Positions 12,300-24,790 are shown, numbered from the stretch's first letter. The stretch: DNA of 64,000 nt from Cryptomeria japonica (GCF_030272615.1 NC_081406.1:397564439-397628438), one strand, 5' to 3'. Notes: a model not told the origin generated them from the letters alone. Translations and numbers: made by a program.

Positions 12300-13676
12300 A
12301 TCATTGTCCTATTGTTTGCAAGTCATCCATGTTGGTAAACCAAAATTGGTGTCAAAACTAGTCTGAAGTATTGCATCAATCAAAATAGCATAACACGCAA
12401 GTAGTTTAGAAACCACATAACACGCAAGTTATATAGATAGGAAACTTCAACAGCTAGGAAATCAATCTATTGTTTGACAATATCCCTTGGACATCTCAGT
12501 TTATGACAGCAGGGATATGACAAAAACCCACTTAATGGAGGCAAACCCCTATTACAAGATATAAGTTGATAAAATAGATAGGTGATGTGATAAATCCCAA
12601 GACTCTCAAAGACACAAGAGAGATAGAAAGATATTACCAGCAAGGCTTGAAAAGCCAAGGGAGATGCAAAGAGTATTGTGTCAAGTTAGAGATTGTTGTA
12701 GCAAGTGAGACAGAGAGCAAGAGAAAGCTATGAGAATACAAGAGATTGACAAAAGAACTAAGAGAGAGCGAAAGAGATTGCATGGATTGGAAAGATAGAT
12801 TTAAGAGAGAATAGGAGGGAAGGAAGAAGCCGACGAACCATTTCAAAAGATTCCAAGCTGTTTCCACCAACCTTGGCAGGTAACAAGTGGAAAAACATTC
12901 AGAACCAACATTTGAACATTAAGATGCCGCAAGACGAATGCGCAACGCGCGGACGTCTGTGCAGCGCGCTAGTGTCCAAACGAATCATGCTTAAAAATGA
13001 CGAGTTCCAAGAGAAACACGCGATTAATGCAAAATTGAGGCTAAAGGATAGCTACCGAAAAGGTGTCTTGAGTATCTTGAGGGGGAAAAGGTTGATGCAA
13101 GGGCTGAAATGAGCCTACTCAAATGCTAGGGGAATGGACACTAAAGTGGTTACAAAATTGTAGGTGGAATTGCAATGGGGTATGCAATTTTCAACTCTAC
13201 ACCACTATCTCCATGCCCATATTGATGAAATGAATTAATAATTTATTAATACCCACTACTCCATGCCCAAAAAGAACACCAACTTAGGAAATATTAAAAT
13301 ATTTCATTTTAGTCACCACTTTGGCACTCACTAAGGTCAATAAAAAGAAATATTAATTAATTAAATGTATTATAGTGTGAGAACATATAATATGGCATTT
13401 AATTAATTAATACCACTAATAAATGTAGAAATGACCTCTGATCAACTAGATGTAGACCGTAAGTGTTTGTTGCAGCAGGACATGAGGGTACTACTCAAGT
13501 TAAAAATATAAACTTACTTAAAATAGACATAAGCTCAAAAATCTATCAAAACCATTTGAAGAAGGAATTGCACAACTGCCAAACCCAAGAGTCCCCTTAA
13601 CTACACACTTAGCCTATGGGTAACCAATGATAGGCTAATAATCACCAAATGCTTAATCTTAGAGAGGGGACATTAC
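12300..13676 (-). repeat. LTR fragment related to families A and B
   Basis: The plus strand ends GGGGACATTACA at 13676, the complement of the LTR tip TGTAATGTCCCC. The reverse strand carries a TTTCCTAAGTTGG segment also present in the B LTRs. The other boundary was not found, so the left coordinate is approximate. Confidence 0.5.
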
Positions 13677-14086
13677 ACAAGTTTCCTCAATGAAGTCCAA
13701 TTGTGAACCCTACAGTGAATCCACCCCAAAGATTGAATTGGGTTTTCGTCCAATCAATCTCCCAATGTTTTCATCATGGGCTGAAGAAAGAACTAGTTTC
13801 AATCTCTGAAGACAATCTTTCATAAAATTATCCAACATGCTCCATTCTCCAATACCTCTATTTATAATAATTTAATGGTTCTTCTAGAATTTGCTTTTGG
13901 TGAACACTTTAGGAAACTTCTAGAAAAATCATTTATTAAAATGACTTTATTTATATTTTCTTTTTGGCTGAAAAAATCACTTTATTTTTTATAATAATTA
14001 ATTAAACATTTGTTGCCTGAAAATAACTTTAGACAAGATTATAATTTAATTATTTTTTTTATGCTTGCTAAAAATGGGACATTACG
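13677..14086 (-). repeat. Short LTR-like segment with a promoter motif
   Basis: The plus strand ends ATGGGACATTAC near 14085, again the complement of an A/B-type tip. The reverse strand has TTATAAATAGAGG at about 13857-13869, a likely TATA box. It may be one LTR broken by the LTR whose tip is at 13676. Confidence 0.45.
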
Positions 14087-14499
14087 CCATTGGATCAGAC
14101 TTTCTTTATATTGATGTGTACCTGATGTTCTATGCATGTTTGTATAAAGATACAAAATTTTGCTTAAAATTCTATCTTACTTACTTGAATGTGCAGTTCA
14201 TTTTTTTTCTATATGCACTTATCCATTATTCCATGTGCTTATAAACTTCCCTTGGTGCATCTTCTCAGTTTGCCTCATGAGGTGTGCCAAGACCTCTGCA
14301 TGCACCTACCTTCATGACATAACCAGCTTTCAAATTTGAAATCGTCCTTCCTTTTATCAAGATTAATGTCTTGGAAAGCCTCTTACCAGGATCTTGCAAA
14401 CACTTGGAAAAAAAAAATGACAAAACGATGTAGATTGCAAAAGACTTGATTATGAGTTTTTGAGAAAACAAAGACTGTAGTTTAAGAAATTGACCAATA

Positions 14500-15780
14500 G
14501 ACTATTCAGAAGAATAAAAATTCTGGTTTTTATCTCTAGTTAAAAGTTGAATTCTAGTCTGCTAATGAGGAACACAATTTTGGAGTTGGATTAGTTGTGC
14601 TAAGGATTTTATGCACATTTCTAATTAAGTAAAAAGTATAAATGTAAACTTATGATAAGATATGTAGCTATGTTACTGTTGCTGGGAAATTAAGCTAAAT
14701 TGAAAAGGATTTTCAAGGAGGCAAGAACTTCATATGAAGTCAACATCTAGATACGATTCAGTTACATCATCTATGGTGGCAATGATATCCCATTTCATTG
14801 CCATTTGTATAGAAATTTTAAGAATTTTCTTACTAAATTTTCAAGTTCATTGGCTTCATGGTAATCACATTAATTCAGCATTTCTCTTACAACAGTATAG
14901 AGAAAAAAGGCTGTTAGTGGAAAAACTTGAGTAAGATGTCATAAGTACTTAAGAGCTCTTGTTAATGGACCTAAGACAAAGGCTACACAAAAAGTAATCC
15001 CTCATTCTAAGGAAAATGAGAGGAATGAGAAAAAGCTCTCCCAGTTCAGAAGAAATCTGAAGTTTAAAAAGCAAACCAATGAAGGAAAAAGGAAGAATGT
15101 ATTGAATGTTGAAAATCTGAAACAATCAAAAGCAGGAAAGTTAGACTTTATAAAATGCAATAACCAACATCCCTTACAGCAGAGGAAATTGAGTTATTTG
15201 TTCTTTAGCGATGCCTTTAATGCACTGGGTCAAGGTGACCAAGTCGGAAAGAAGATTAATCTATTTTTCGTAATATAAGGGGGAGTGCACTCCCCTCCAA
15301 CAAGATGTTCTTCAGGAATCTAGCTAGAGAGATGAGGCTTATGTGTTTGACTATTCAGGAGAATAAAACTTTTGGTTTTTTTTCTCTAATAAAAAATTGA
15401 ACATCCCATCAGCAGGGTACCTTCTACGCTGCTAATGAGGAACATGATTTTGGAGTTGCATTATTTGCACTATGGATTTTACACACATTTCTAATGACGT
15501 TAAAAGCATAAATTTTACAAGTGTAACTTATGACAAAATATGTAGCTATTTTATTGTTTCTGGGAAAATTCTTATAGTGATTACACATCAAGCTAAATTG
15601 AAAAGGATTTTGAAGGAGGCAAGAACTTCATATTAAGTCACCATCTAGTTACTATGCAGTTACATAGTTACATCAGCTGCAGTGGCATTGATGTCCCTTT
15701 CATTGCCATTTGTATAGAAATGTTAGAATTTTCTTACTAAGTACATTGGCTTCATAGTTCATGGTAATTTTGTATTCTAA
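14500..15780. repeat. Diverged direct duplication
   Basis: About 14500-14900 and 15350-15780 align over several hundred bases in the same order (for example the block AGGCAAGAACTTCATAT at 14720 and 15618), an offset near 850-900 bp with small indels. Between them a 115-codon lysine-rich open stretch without a start (14933-15278, plus) has no family signature. The region would lie in an intron of the GLR gene if that gene continues downstream. Confidence 0.6.
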
Positions 15781-15901
15781 TACAGGTTCTCTTATTGTCC
15801 CAAATCACAATTTATTGAATATAATTGAAAGGCCTAGTAGCAAAATTCAAATAGAAACATGGCAAGCTACCTCTGCATATTCAATATGTAGAAATATATA
15901 C

Positions 15902-16214
15902 CTGCAGTAACACCTTGTAAAGTGTTACAATTATAGTCCATAGTCTTCAAAAATATCTTTGTACCATGTAATAACTTTTGTTCTTGGTTGATTCTTTCCA
16001 CAGCAAATTCTAAAGCAATCTTGCTGATCCTACCTATTGTTGAATTTAGTGATAGAAGGGCCCCAATTTTAATTGTTGAAGGATATGACTGATGCTGAAG
16101 GGGAGATGCGATTGCAATAGAAAATAACAAAAAAAACGTGAACAAGACTAGAAAGTATTGAAGGCATTGCATCTGTAGCATGGTGACTCCAAGAGAGTAT
16201 AAAACCTGAGACAT
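15902..16214 (-). CDS. Glutamate receptor-like channel, N-terminal exon (partial)
   Basis: The minus-strand frame opens with a hydrophobic signal-peptide-like segment (from the internal Met at about residue 12 to about residue 37), followed by the start of a ligand-binding ANF-receptor fold. The run IKIGALLSLNSTIGR, then a helix rich in ALEFAVERIN and LHGTKIFL, is the pattern I know from plant GLR amino-terminal domains. The frame reaches a good splice donor (CTGCAG/GTATAT) with the junction after base 15902. Plant GLRs are ligand-gated cation channels of about 900 residues, so only a small first part is here. I found no second exon in the following 3 kb; it may lie beyond a long intron, or the gene may be broken. 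Start choice (16214 or the Met at 16181) is uncertain. Confidence 0.65.
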
Positions 16215-18639
16215 AACAACATTATTTTATCAATTTTCAAGGATAAACCAACATTAACGGACAAGCAATTCATCTATTAGGATTTATGTTTCTTTTGTAG
16301 GGATACAACTAATGAGAGTCGTAGAATTGTAGATACAATCCTAAAACAATAAACTTCATGTTAAATTGCCCTGGAACAATTACTTATAATTTTGGGTGTA
16401 ATACATGGATCAGAATAAAATATGCAAAATCATAATAAGAGCCCCACTCTATAAAAATTCCATTATTTGGTGATGAGAAAAAGTTATAATAAATGATGCT
16501 CAAATATTTGTTTGTTTTGAGTGACATGGTAAAAAATGAATAATTTCTTTATTTAGTGGTAAATTGTCTCACTTGCGAAAGATAAGTCCTAGAGGCTTAT
16601 ATAGATCTAAATTTTACCTGCAATAAATTGGCATGTCCCTGGAAAACTTAAACTATTTTTTCAGCTCCATAGTAATTTGGACTGGGGAATTAGATTCTCT
16701 GAACTTCAACATTTAATTATGGATGATATAATAATGTCAGGCATAAATTATGATTACATCATGTTAAGATTAATAAAAAATATGTTTTATTAATTAATTG
16801 ATTACTTGTTATTTTGGTTATTCCAATATAATTCACTAATTATTGTTTACTTGTTGATTGAAAGGTACAAAGAGGGATCATGGACTATGCAGACCTGAAG
16901 GGATCGTTGACAATATATCATACTACATTAACTCTAAATGACCTAATCATCATGACCATTGCATTATGCAATATGTATATTTTATTTTGTATTTAAGATG
17001 AATATTATGATGGATTTATGTGTTTCTTCCAGGACATATGGCTTATGCTGTGCATTTTGAATTAATGGTTTATTTGTTTTAAACGGAAGTTTTATTTATG
17101 GTATTATGGTTTGAATTAAGTTGGTTCAATTGACTTGACTTGACTCCATGTTTGGGTGGCTAAGAGTTAGTAAGGATAATGATTTCCTTTAGTTGACTAA
17201 GGACTTTTTTGTGATCTTATAAACTATAATGGTCAAATAACTGTTCCAGCCTAGACGGAAGTTCAAATTACCTCCACTCTTAGTCCTGAGTAAACTAGGG
17301 TGATTCATTTGCATGCATAGAGGATCATGCAAGTCATGGTATTGAGATGGACTATATATGTAGATGCTTGTCTAGCATTGGAAATTGTCGACTTTGAATT
17401 TTCCACTCTATGTTGAACACTCATTTTAGTGTCTATTCTAGGACCCATTCAATTTGTTTCTTAGCCTTTTGAGCCTTATCAAGATGCCAATTTGAATACT
17501 ACACCTAACTCCTGTCTATTCCAAACTTTGTTGGCAAATTTTGTCCACCTGGACGCTAACATGATCACAGTAGCGACCTGGTCACCAACACAATTGCAGT
17601 AGTATCTGCACACTTAAAGCAACCATTAAATGTTAAAGATTTGCATACTGTGGATTTCTGTATTTTTCAAATGAACTATTCTTTGATTTATAAAAACCCA
17701 TTTTTCATTCATTTAAAAGGAATGATTGAGAGTATTAGCATTTTGAGCTTAGGATTTTTCTACTAATCCCATAAATGCCTTATCTATAACTTCCATTGTT
17801 TTTGGCTATTGACATGCAAACTCTTTTCCTCCATAGCTTCTGCAAACCTTTAATGCTGCTATGATTACTCATTCATAGTCAATACCTACAAATTCTTACC
17901 TAATCTTTCTCCATTGCAGTCTTGATGATACATTTCCCTGAATTCTCCATACACAGAGTAGAGGCTTTTAGGATTGAATGTTTTAAGCTTTAATCATTTT
18001 TCTACACCTTTTTCTAGGTAGGATAACGCACACTCCAATCTACTATCTGCTGCTACATGAAGGTTGAATCTGAAATGAAATGACCTAAAACTGTGGTTAC
18101 CTGGCATTCCCACCTATGGAAACTACCATGGAAGTTTGGGGAACTATACATACTCATTTGAGTTCATTAATGGAGGAGAAAATATGCTTTATATATTCCT
18201 TCAAACTATCTTGGAGAGCTGCTGTATTTAGGGTTTTGTATGAAGAGTTTTTGCAGGTTGAGTGTTTTTTTAAGTGATTTGGCATTGTGATTTTTGTTGA
18301 TTTGTTCTGGACCTTTCAGGAAGCTTTAAAAATTGTTTTGTGGGCAATTTGGGTACACTCAATGCTTGGTTTGAGGCCGCCATTTCCAGCAAAACCTTTG
18401 ATATTGATTAAACATTACAACTAAGTCTTGATTGCCCTCATCTTTGTTATTTGTGTGTGTCATACCCATACAAAAAAAAAACTGTATGGCACATTTACGC
18501 TGAAACCTTTTCATTTCCTCAAACACGAGTCATGTTCCAAACCTATTATAGTCACCTCTATCAAATGGATGCCTAGGGATACCTTTAAGTTTCCTCAAGC
18601 CCTATCAATGTTAGGCTTGACACAAAATTGGGAGAAAAA
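16215..18639. other. Unassigned AT-rich DNA
   Basis: No coding region, LTR tip or tandem repeat is supported. It is upstream of the GLR exon on the minus strand and could include its promoter, but I cannot place one. Confidence 0.4.
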
Positions 18640-19281
18640 GGAGGTTTTGAGAATTTCGCTCTGGACCCTTTGGAAGGGTCAAGAGCGAAATTTGACATGT
18701 TAGTCTCTCCGTCAGGATTCATATATGGAAAATAACATTTAAGTATATACTTTTAGTTATATTCCATATATATTGTCAGGATGTTTGAGAGTGGTTTCGG
18801 ACCTCCAGGAGTTATAATGCAAAATCTAGTTTTTGGAGGATTCTTCAATTTTCCAGACAGTCAAATTTCAGGATTAGGATGACATTACAGACATCCAAAT
18901 TTCAAGACATTTGAAGATCGGGATGACATTCCAGAATTCTCAAGGCGAATTCGCTTTGTCCTTAATGTAAGGGATGGGACCTAGGAGGACATTATGCATT
19001 CAACCAAGGTTTGATTTAGCAACTTGAAGTGCGACCGATAGTACACAAAAAAATACCCTAAGAATGATCTAAATAACCCCTAATCACTCAATTGACCTGA
19101 CCTCTTGAGGAGATCCACCTGACTCAAGCAAAGCCTGCTATCCTAATAAGCCACCTAGCGACCCTTCAATGCAAAGACTAATAGCCAAGACCAGGGAACC
19201 AAGCAAACTAAACTAACCCTAGAAAGCAAAAAGGTAGGGGTCCCCATTTGCAATGGGGCGATGTGTGAATACGTCACAACA
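18640..19281 (-). repeat. G-family LTR, 5' part (copy G1)
   Basis: Read on the minus strand from 19281 it starts TGTTGTGACG, followed by CACACATCGCCCCATTGC, the same tip as G3 and G5. About 600 bp in is a strong hairpin (18652-18692), at a similar distance from the tip as the second hairpin of the G5 LTR. The far end of the LTR was not found, so 18640 is a minimum extent. Confidence 0.65.
18652..18692. repeat. 19-bp near-perfect inverted repeat in the G1 LTR
   Basis: Arms 18652-18670 (AATTTCGCTCTGGACCCTT) and 18674-18692 pair at 18 of 19 positions with a three-base loop. The core TCGCTC...GAGCGA is shared with the hairpins of the G5 LTR. Confidence 0.85.
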
Positions 19282-20101
19282 GGAAGGAAAGGAGCTATGG
19301 TGCACCGACTGCAAGACGGAAGGACGCACTAAGGGGAGTTGTCCCCACAAAGCCTTCTGTGACATCTGCCAAGTAATGGGACATTCCATTAAGGAATGCC
19401 CGTACAACTTGAAAGCACGGAACACACAAGTGCTCTACGCCCACACCGACCAGGTCACACCTCCGAAGCCGGCAGCAAACTCTGACGCCTCTCCTGGAGG
19501 GTACAGAAACAATCAGCGGGGTAACAGCAGGTCCAATAATAACACGCCAAGGAGTAGAATTCAATACGACGCGAAGGGACAACCCATGATTCAATGCAAA
19601 AAGTGCAACGAATGGGGTCACTTTGTGCGGGAATGTCAAAACGGGGGTGACGCAGGAAGTTTGTTGTGCAAATGGTGCGGTCCAGGGAATCATGAGGACA
19701 TAGACTGTCCAAAGCAAAAAGGGGTGAATATGCTAGAGGTAGAAGGACCGGGGAAAGGCGTATTGGCAATCACAAGATTGCAAAACAAGAAAGCCATGTA
19801 TCCTGACCCTCGCAGGAAGAAGGAAAGACTCCAGGAAGCCAGGGCGGATATCGACCGGGCGATGGCAGAAGAGCGGAGGCCCTCGCACCCAGCTGCTAGT
19901 ATACCACTCCGGTCAGGACCGGAGAAAACTATCATTAAGTAGATGTTACAGACCACAATACTCGTACGGGTATCCGACCTTCTGCAGACCATGCCACAGT
20001 TGAGGATGGCCCTGACAAATGCAACCAGTGACACCACCGTCGGCCACTCACAGCCAAAATCACAGCCATTCACTGCCTCGATTTTCTTTAATCCAAGATA
20101 G
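19282..20101 (+). pseudogene. gag C-terminal fragment with four zinc knuckles, plus gag-pol linker
   Basis: The plus-strand frame to 19942 encodes nucleocapsid-like sequence. Three knuckles are canonical C-x2-C-x4-H-x4-C (CDICQVMGHSIKEC, CKKCNEWGHFVREC, CKWCGPGNHEDIDC); a first one (CTDC...C) has Arg in place of His. A basic linker rich in Asn, Arg and Gly separates the second and third. After an in-frame TAG at 19940-19942 the same frame continues about 50 codons with VSDLLQTMPQLRMALTNA, which resembles the start of G5 pol (SLPLYELLKVSEIKDAVIN). The matrix and capsid parts are missing: the fragment abuts the opposite-strand tip of G1. It is a relict, and shows what the missing gag of a G5-like element could look like. 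Confidence 0.75.
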
Positions 20102-20850
20102 ATTTTAAACTTATTTTCCTTTGGTTTTACAGGTCGCAAGAGGAAATAGAAGCGGGATCATCATAGAGATCGCAGCTGGAGTTCCAAGCCAAACGTAGGA
20201 TTGAGGACAAGTTCACGAGCAAGGCTCATCCGAGCGTGAAGATAGCCAAAATTTGGCTAAGTATGGGAAATGTTTCAAAAAGAAAATTCCAGTTTCCTCA
20301 GTTATGATGAAGGCATGGAGAAATTCTTCTCCAAATTTCAGGGTATCAAGAAGGAGGGCATGATCACAGCGAATGCCTGAACAAATTGATCCCATCATTT
20401 CATATTTGCAAGGGGTTATCGAGAGCTTTTACCCTCTTCCCGCGCAACATAAATTGGCAGCTGAAGGTAGGATCGTCACAGAAAACACAAATGGAGTTTC
20501 AAGCCAAATTCAGAATTGAAGACAGGACCACGAGCAAGGTTCGTCCAAGCATAGAGAGGGCCAAAATTTGGCCAAGTATGAGAAATACTTCACGAAGGGA
20601 TTTCTTCTCCAAATTTGAAGCACTTGAAAGAATCTCAAGGCATCAAGAAAGAAAAGTTCTCAAACTTGGTGAAAATATGGAAAAGTTAAATAAATTTCCA
20701 ACTTCTTGAAGGATTTCATCTCTTGAAGAAATTAAAAAAGACAAGCTCCCAAGCAAAATCAAATGGTGACAAGAAGGAATCAAATTTCCATACTTAGACA
20801 ATTCCTTGACACAAATTGGAAAATTCAAGGAAGACATCCAACACGTTGAG
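20102..20850 (+). repeat. LTR-like DNA with a 100-bp direct repeat
   Basis: Segments 20176-20275 and 20491-20590 are diverged direct copies, both ending in AAATTTGG-C(T/C)AAGTATG. That phrase recurs in G-family LTRs (55963, 22357), so this is probably LTR U3 sequence. No coding function is supported. Confidence 0.5.
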
Positions 20851-21830
20851 GTGACGCCTCATCATCTTCCAACCAATCAGATCGTTCCAAGTCAACATGT
20901 CTAGGTTCGATGAACCTGACTTATCCAGAAGCTTCTAGAAGGACACACTTCACAATGCAACAACCTTCTATTTTCATTGATGGTTCATATTTAGCAAGAA
21001 GGACAAGTGTCCCAAATGTAATTTTCTCATAGGTCGAGGGTAGTTAGTTTTGGGAAACCCTAATTAGGGTTTGTAGCTTTCAATTTGGGCCCTTGATCAC
21101 TGTTTGATCTCGGCCATTCATTTATTTTTGAAGAACTATATAAGGCTACTTCCTCTCATTTGGAATGTGTGAGGTTTTTGATGTATTGTTGCTTAAGGTC
21201 ATTTCCAGATAATATATTGCATGTGCACTGCTTTGTAATCCCTATTGTTTGAATGATTTGCATGGTTTCAATTTCCTCAACACTTAGTTAGAATTAATTT
21301 AGATTTGCTTTCATTGTTGTTAATTTGAATGAAGTATTTGATAAGTGTCAATTGATGGTGTATCTCCGCTCATACTTTTGGTAAAATGGATGATTTCCAT
21401 CTTACCGTGCAAAATTAGTCCGAGCCCATCCCCTGTGCATCCCAACGTCTCGATCATAAGCACAACCCATTGAAGATTGCACCGGCCTTGTGTAGTTGTC
21501 CCTAGTGTGGCGAAGCAAGGTTTGGTTTCTCGAGAGCACCCAGTTGATACTGTCTCCAAAATTCGTAAGATTAGATTAGCCTTCTCAAACCCTATCCCTT
21601 TTTCCCTTTCTTTTGAAAGTCTAAATCCCAGAAAATCCAAAAAAAAAAAGAAGAGCCTAAAATTGCTAAATCCATCTAAGTCCAGCAGTTCAAGACAGTT
21701 GTTAAACGTAAGTCCCCCTTGAGATTTTCAGCATACACTACCCAAGAAGCTATTCCACTAAAGTCGCTTGTTCGCACATATAGACCTTGGAATCAGTAGT
21801 GATTTTTCAGGAGAGGATAGAATGCCTTCG
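20851..21830 (+). promoter_or_regulatory. LTR promoter region K1
   Basis: A perfect 18-bp palindrome AAACCCTAATTAGGGTTT (21055-21072) is followed by a phrase ending GGCCATTCATTT, then CTATATAAGG (about 21137-21146). The same order appears in K2 (24321-24411), and the later part in K3 (48100-48157). The transcribed side extends past 21700 and includes GTAAGTCCCC, also found downstream of K3. I read it as the U3-R-U5 of a retroelement whose LTR ends I could not define. Confidence 0.6.
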
Positions 21831-24030
21831 GGCATCCTATTCTAATGTTTGGTAGATGATAAAACAGACACCAACACAACCTAGAAAGGATACAGTCTTA
21901 ATATTGTCATCAAGTTGAGAATCAGGATTTTGATGGATTGAGAAAAGCATTGTGCTTATTGCTTTATCCTTCGAACTTTGCTTTTTGATAACTCTGAACT
22001 TGATTGATAATTGTACTTCACAATGTTTCCTTGTCTTTTTTAGGTGCATTGCGGGGAGCAAGACATTGGATGCTGAGAAGAGGACATCATTGAGTCAATG
22101 ACATCATCGTCCAAGGAAGAGGTTGCAGTGATAGAACAAAGAATGCAAATGCAGAGGAATGGAATGATAAATATATGGCTAAGTGTCAGGATAACCCTGA
22201 GAATTGATATGAAGAAATGAAAGAAAAACAACCAAAGTTTGGCTAAGTCTGGAAAAAAAAAAATCCTCCCTAGGGGTGAAAATGCGCTCCAGAACATGAA
22301 ATTCAATGTTTGATGTGTTTTGGTGAATTTTGGCTAGATTTGCAAGTGTTTTAACGAAATTTGGCTAAGTCTAGAAGCATGTATTGTCTATTTTAGGGTT
22401 TTTTATCCTTCAGACTTAGAAATGGAGTCAGTAGCCCAGGGTTTTGTGAAATCTGAGCAAAGCATTGAAATGAGAACCCTTCAAGGAAGCTAGCAGTGAA
22501 ATTTGAGCGAATTTTGAGGACTTAATATTTTTCGTAAGTTTCACTGCGGCCTGGATTGGCCTAATTTTGCTTTTAAACAAACTTACTATTTTTAGTGTCA
22601 CTGTGTCTCGGTTTGCCTTAATTTGGCATTTGGAAGAACGTACTATTTCTAGTAAATCTATTTTTGGAAAGTCTATCTCTGGCAACTGGTAAGGTATTGA
22701 CGGCAAATCGTTCTTGAATATCCAATTCTAAATTCGGAAAAAGTTGAAGAGCAAGTAGGTGATCAAAATTTTGGTTGTCTGGAAATCCTTTTTGAAACGA
22801 CAAGGCATGGAAAATCTATTCTTGGGCGTAGTTTCCAAGAACAGGACGAGTCTTCCAAAGTATAAAAATCCTTCACCTCACTCGAAATGCAGAGGATCCA
22901 ATAGAGTGGGTGCAATTCTCATGAAGTGGAGGAATTTTCCAAAACTTGAAAAATTCCTCCATGAACCCTCAAATGCGCCCATCCTCCCTCCTTGGGCGCA
23001 AATCCCAAGGTAGGGAGGATTTTCCTTGCAGGAGGAAATTCCTCCTTGACCTCCGAAATGTGCCCAGGCAATCTCCTGGGACGCAAAATCCAAGAGGAGG
23101 AGGAATTTTCCCTCATGACCAAAATTCCTTCCTTCAGGATAGAATTCTTGGAAATCATGTAAAATTAGTTGTGTTGGAAATTTCTTCCTCCGGACTCCCA
23201 ATCAAGACAAAATTCTTGGAAAGTGAAAAATGGTTAAGTATCAGAGAATTCCTCCTTAAAGTCTAGAACGTGCCCAAGCATTTCGGAAATTTGAGATTTT
23301 TACTAAGGTATGAAAATCCTTTAGGTCCTCCCAAATGCGCCCAACTTCATCATGGCAAGGAAGGATGAAATTTCACCAAAGAAAATTCCTTACCTAGGCT
23401 CCAAATGCACCTATCTCCAAGAAGGGAAGAAATGATAAATTTTGCTAAGTGTTGACAAATCCTCCTCCAGGATTGATATGCAGTCAAGGATTACTCGGAA
23501 ATAAAAATTCAAAAATTCGACTAAGTATGGAGAAGTTCCTTCTCCAAGCTCCAAATGCGCCCATCTACAAAATGCAAGAAAATGGTAAAACATCAAGAAT
23601 TCATCTATCTATTCCAAAGACAACATCAGGATGTCAAGAGGCACAAAGGTCCAAGATGAGTAGATCTAGTTTATGACATCCAAGTTCTAGGATAAATCCA
23701 ATCTCAGGAAGTTCATGGAGGAGGAATTCCAATTCCAGAGAATGCCAGTTGAAAGACCTCATGATTCAAGCAAGTACAAATGGGAAGAATTTACAACTAT
23801 CTTGAATTTCCTCCGGAAGTCCAAGATCCCAATTAAGAAAGAGCAAGGAGGAAGAATTCCGATTCCAAACGTTCAAGGAAGACATTCAAAGTTCCTAAGA
23901 TCCAGTTCAAGTATGACAAACTTCAAGAATGACATAATCGTCGACAAGGAAAGATATTCCAAGAAGGTGAACTCCCAAGCAAGTAAATGGAAGGAAGAAA
24001 ATGATCAAGGAAGGATAATTTGAGAAGAGT
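21831..24030. repeat. LTR-like DNA with CAAATGCGCCCA motif array
   Basis: Variants of CTCCAAATGCGCCCA occur at about 22971, 23053, 23264, 23331, 23401 and 23551, with complementary forms (TTGGGCGCAAATCCC) near 22999 and 23077. Short phrases AAATTTGGCTAAGTCT near 22230 and 22357 tie the stretch to G-type LTRs. Reading frames here are short and overlapping on both strands, as expected from a low-complexity array, and are not taken as genes. Confidence 0.5.
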
Positions 24031-24790
24031 TACCAAGTCCACATGGTGTCCAACATACTGAAGTGGCATCCGTCATCTTCTCCAACCAATCAAATGTCTT
24101 TCAATCGTCACGACCGGATTCATTGCATTGGCCGCCAAGGAAAGGGATAGTGGGCACCCTATTTTGGGCAATGAGCTATTAAATGCATAATGGAGTGGTG
24201 GGCTATTTAATGCATAGTAGGCGCCTCATTTGGGGTGATGGGCCACTAAATACATGATGGGCATGATGCCTTATTAATTGACAGGCCCACCACGTGGTGC
24301 CACATTGGTCATTTTTGGTCAAACCCTAATTAGGGTTTGCATGGTGTAATCTTGGCCCTTGATTTCAAATCAATCTTGGCCATTCATTTGTGGGAGGATC
24401 TCTATAAAAGGCCTTGCCTTCTCATTTGTAATGGATTAAATAGTTAGCTCATTAGAAAAAGAGAGCTCTTGCTCCTTAGAGTAGAAGTAGACTAGAAGGA
24501 GAAGACATTGTTGAAAGACTTGGAGAAATAAAATTTGATTTCGTTGAAGATATTGTGGATTAATGTTTATTTCAACTTCGGAACCTGGGGGTTCCGGAGT
24601 TTTGGGGTAGAAGACAAGGGAACTTCGAAACCTGGGGGTTTCGGAGTTCTGAGCTTCTGGAGTAAGAAAGAAAGAAGCTAAGGCAAAGAAACTCGGAACC
24701 TCAGAGTTCCGAAGTTCCGGGCTAGAGAAAGAGAGGGCCAAGGAACTTCCGACAAGACAACACTTCAAACCATGATTTCACTGCTTTTCT
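24031..24790 (+). promoter_or_regulatory. LTR promoter region K2 with three hairpins
   Basis: It has the palindrome AAACCCTAATTAGGGTTT at 24321-24338 and TATAAAAGG at 24403-24411. In the presumed transcribed leader three copies of a hairpin motif follow: CGGAACC-tggg-GGTTCCG (24579-24596), CGAAACC-tggg-GGTTTCG (24626-24643) and CGGAAC...GTTCCG (24694-24711). It is homologous to K1 upstream of the TATA box. Confidence 0.6.

Noticed and set aside
14933-15278. 115-codon open stretch on the plus strand as an exon
   Set aside because: No start, no convincing splice sites and no family match; length is within chance for AT-rich DNA of this size.
19295-20139. Three antisense frames opposite the gag fragment
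   Set aside because: They lack any domain and mirror the zinc-knuckle coding strand, which has clear motifs.
22878-23266. Overlapping frames of 79-107 codons on both strands
   Set aside because: They arise from the CAAATGCGCCCA/TTCCTCC array and lack a domain on either strand.
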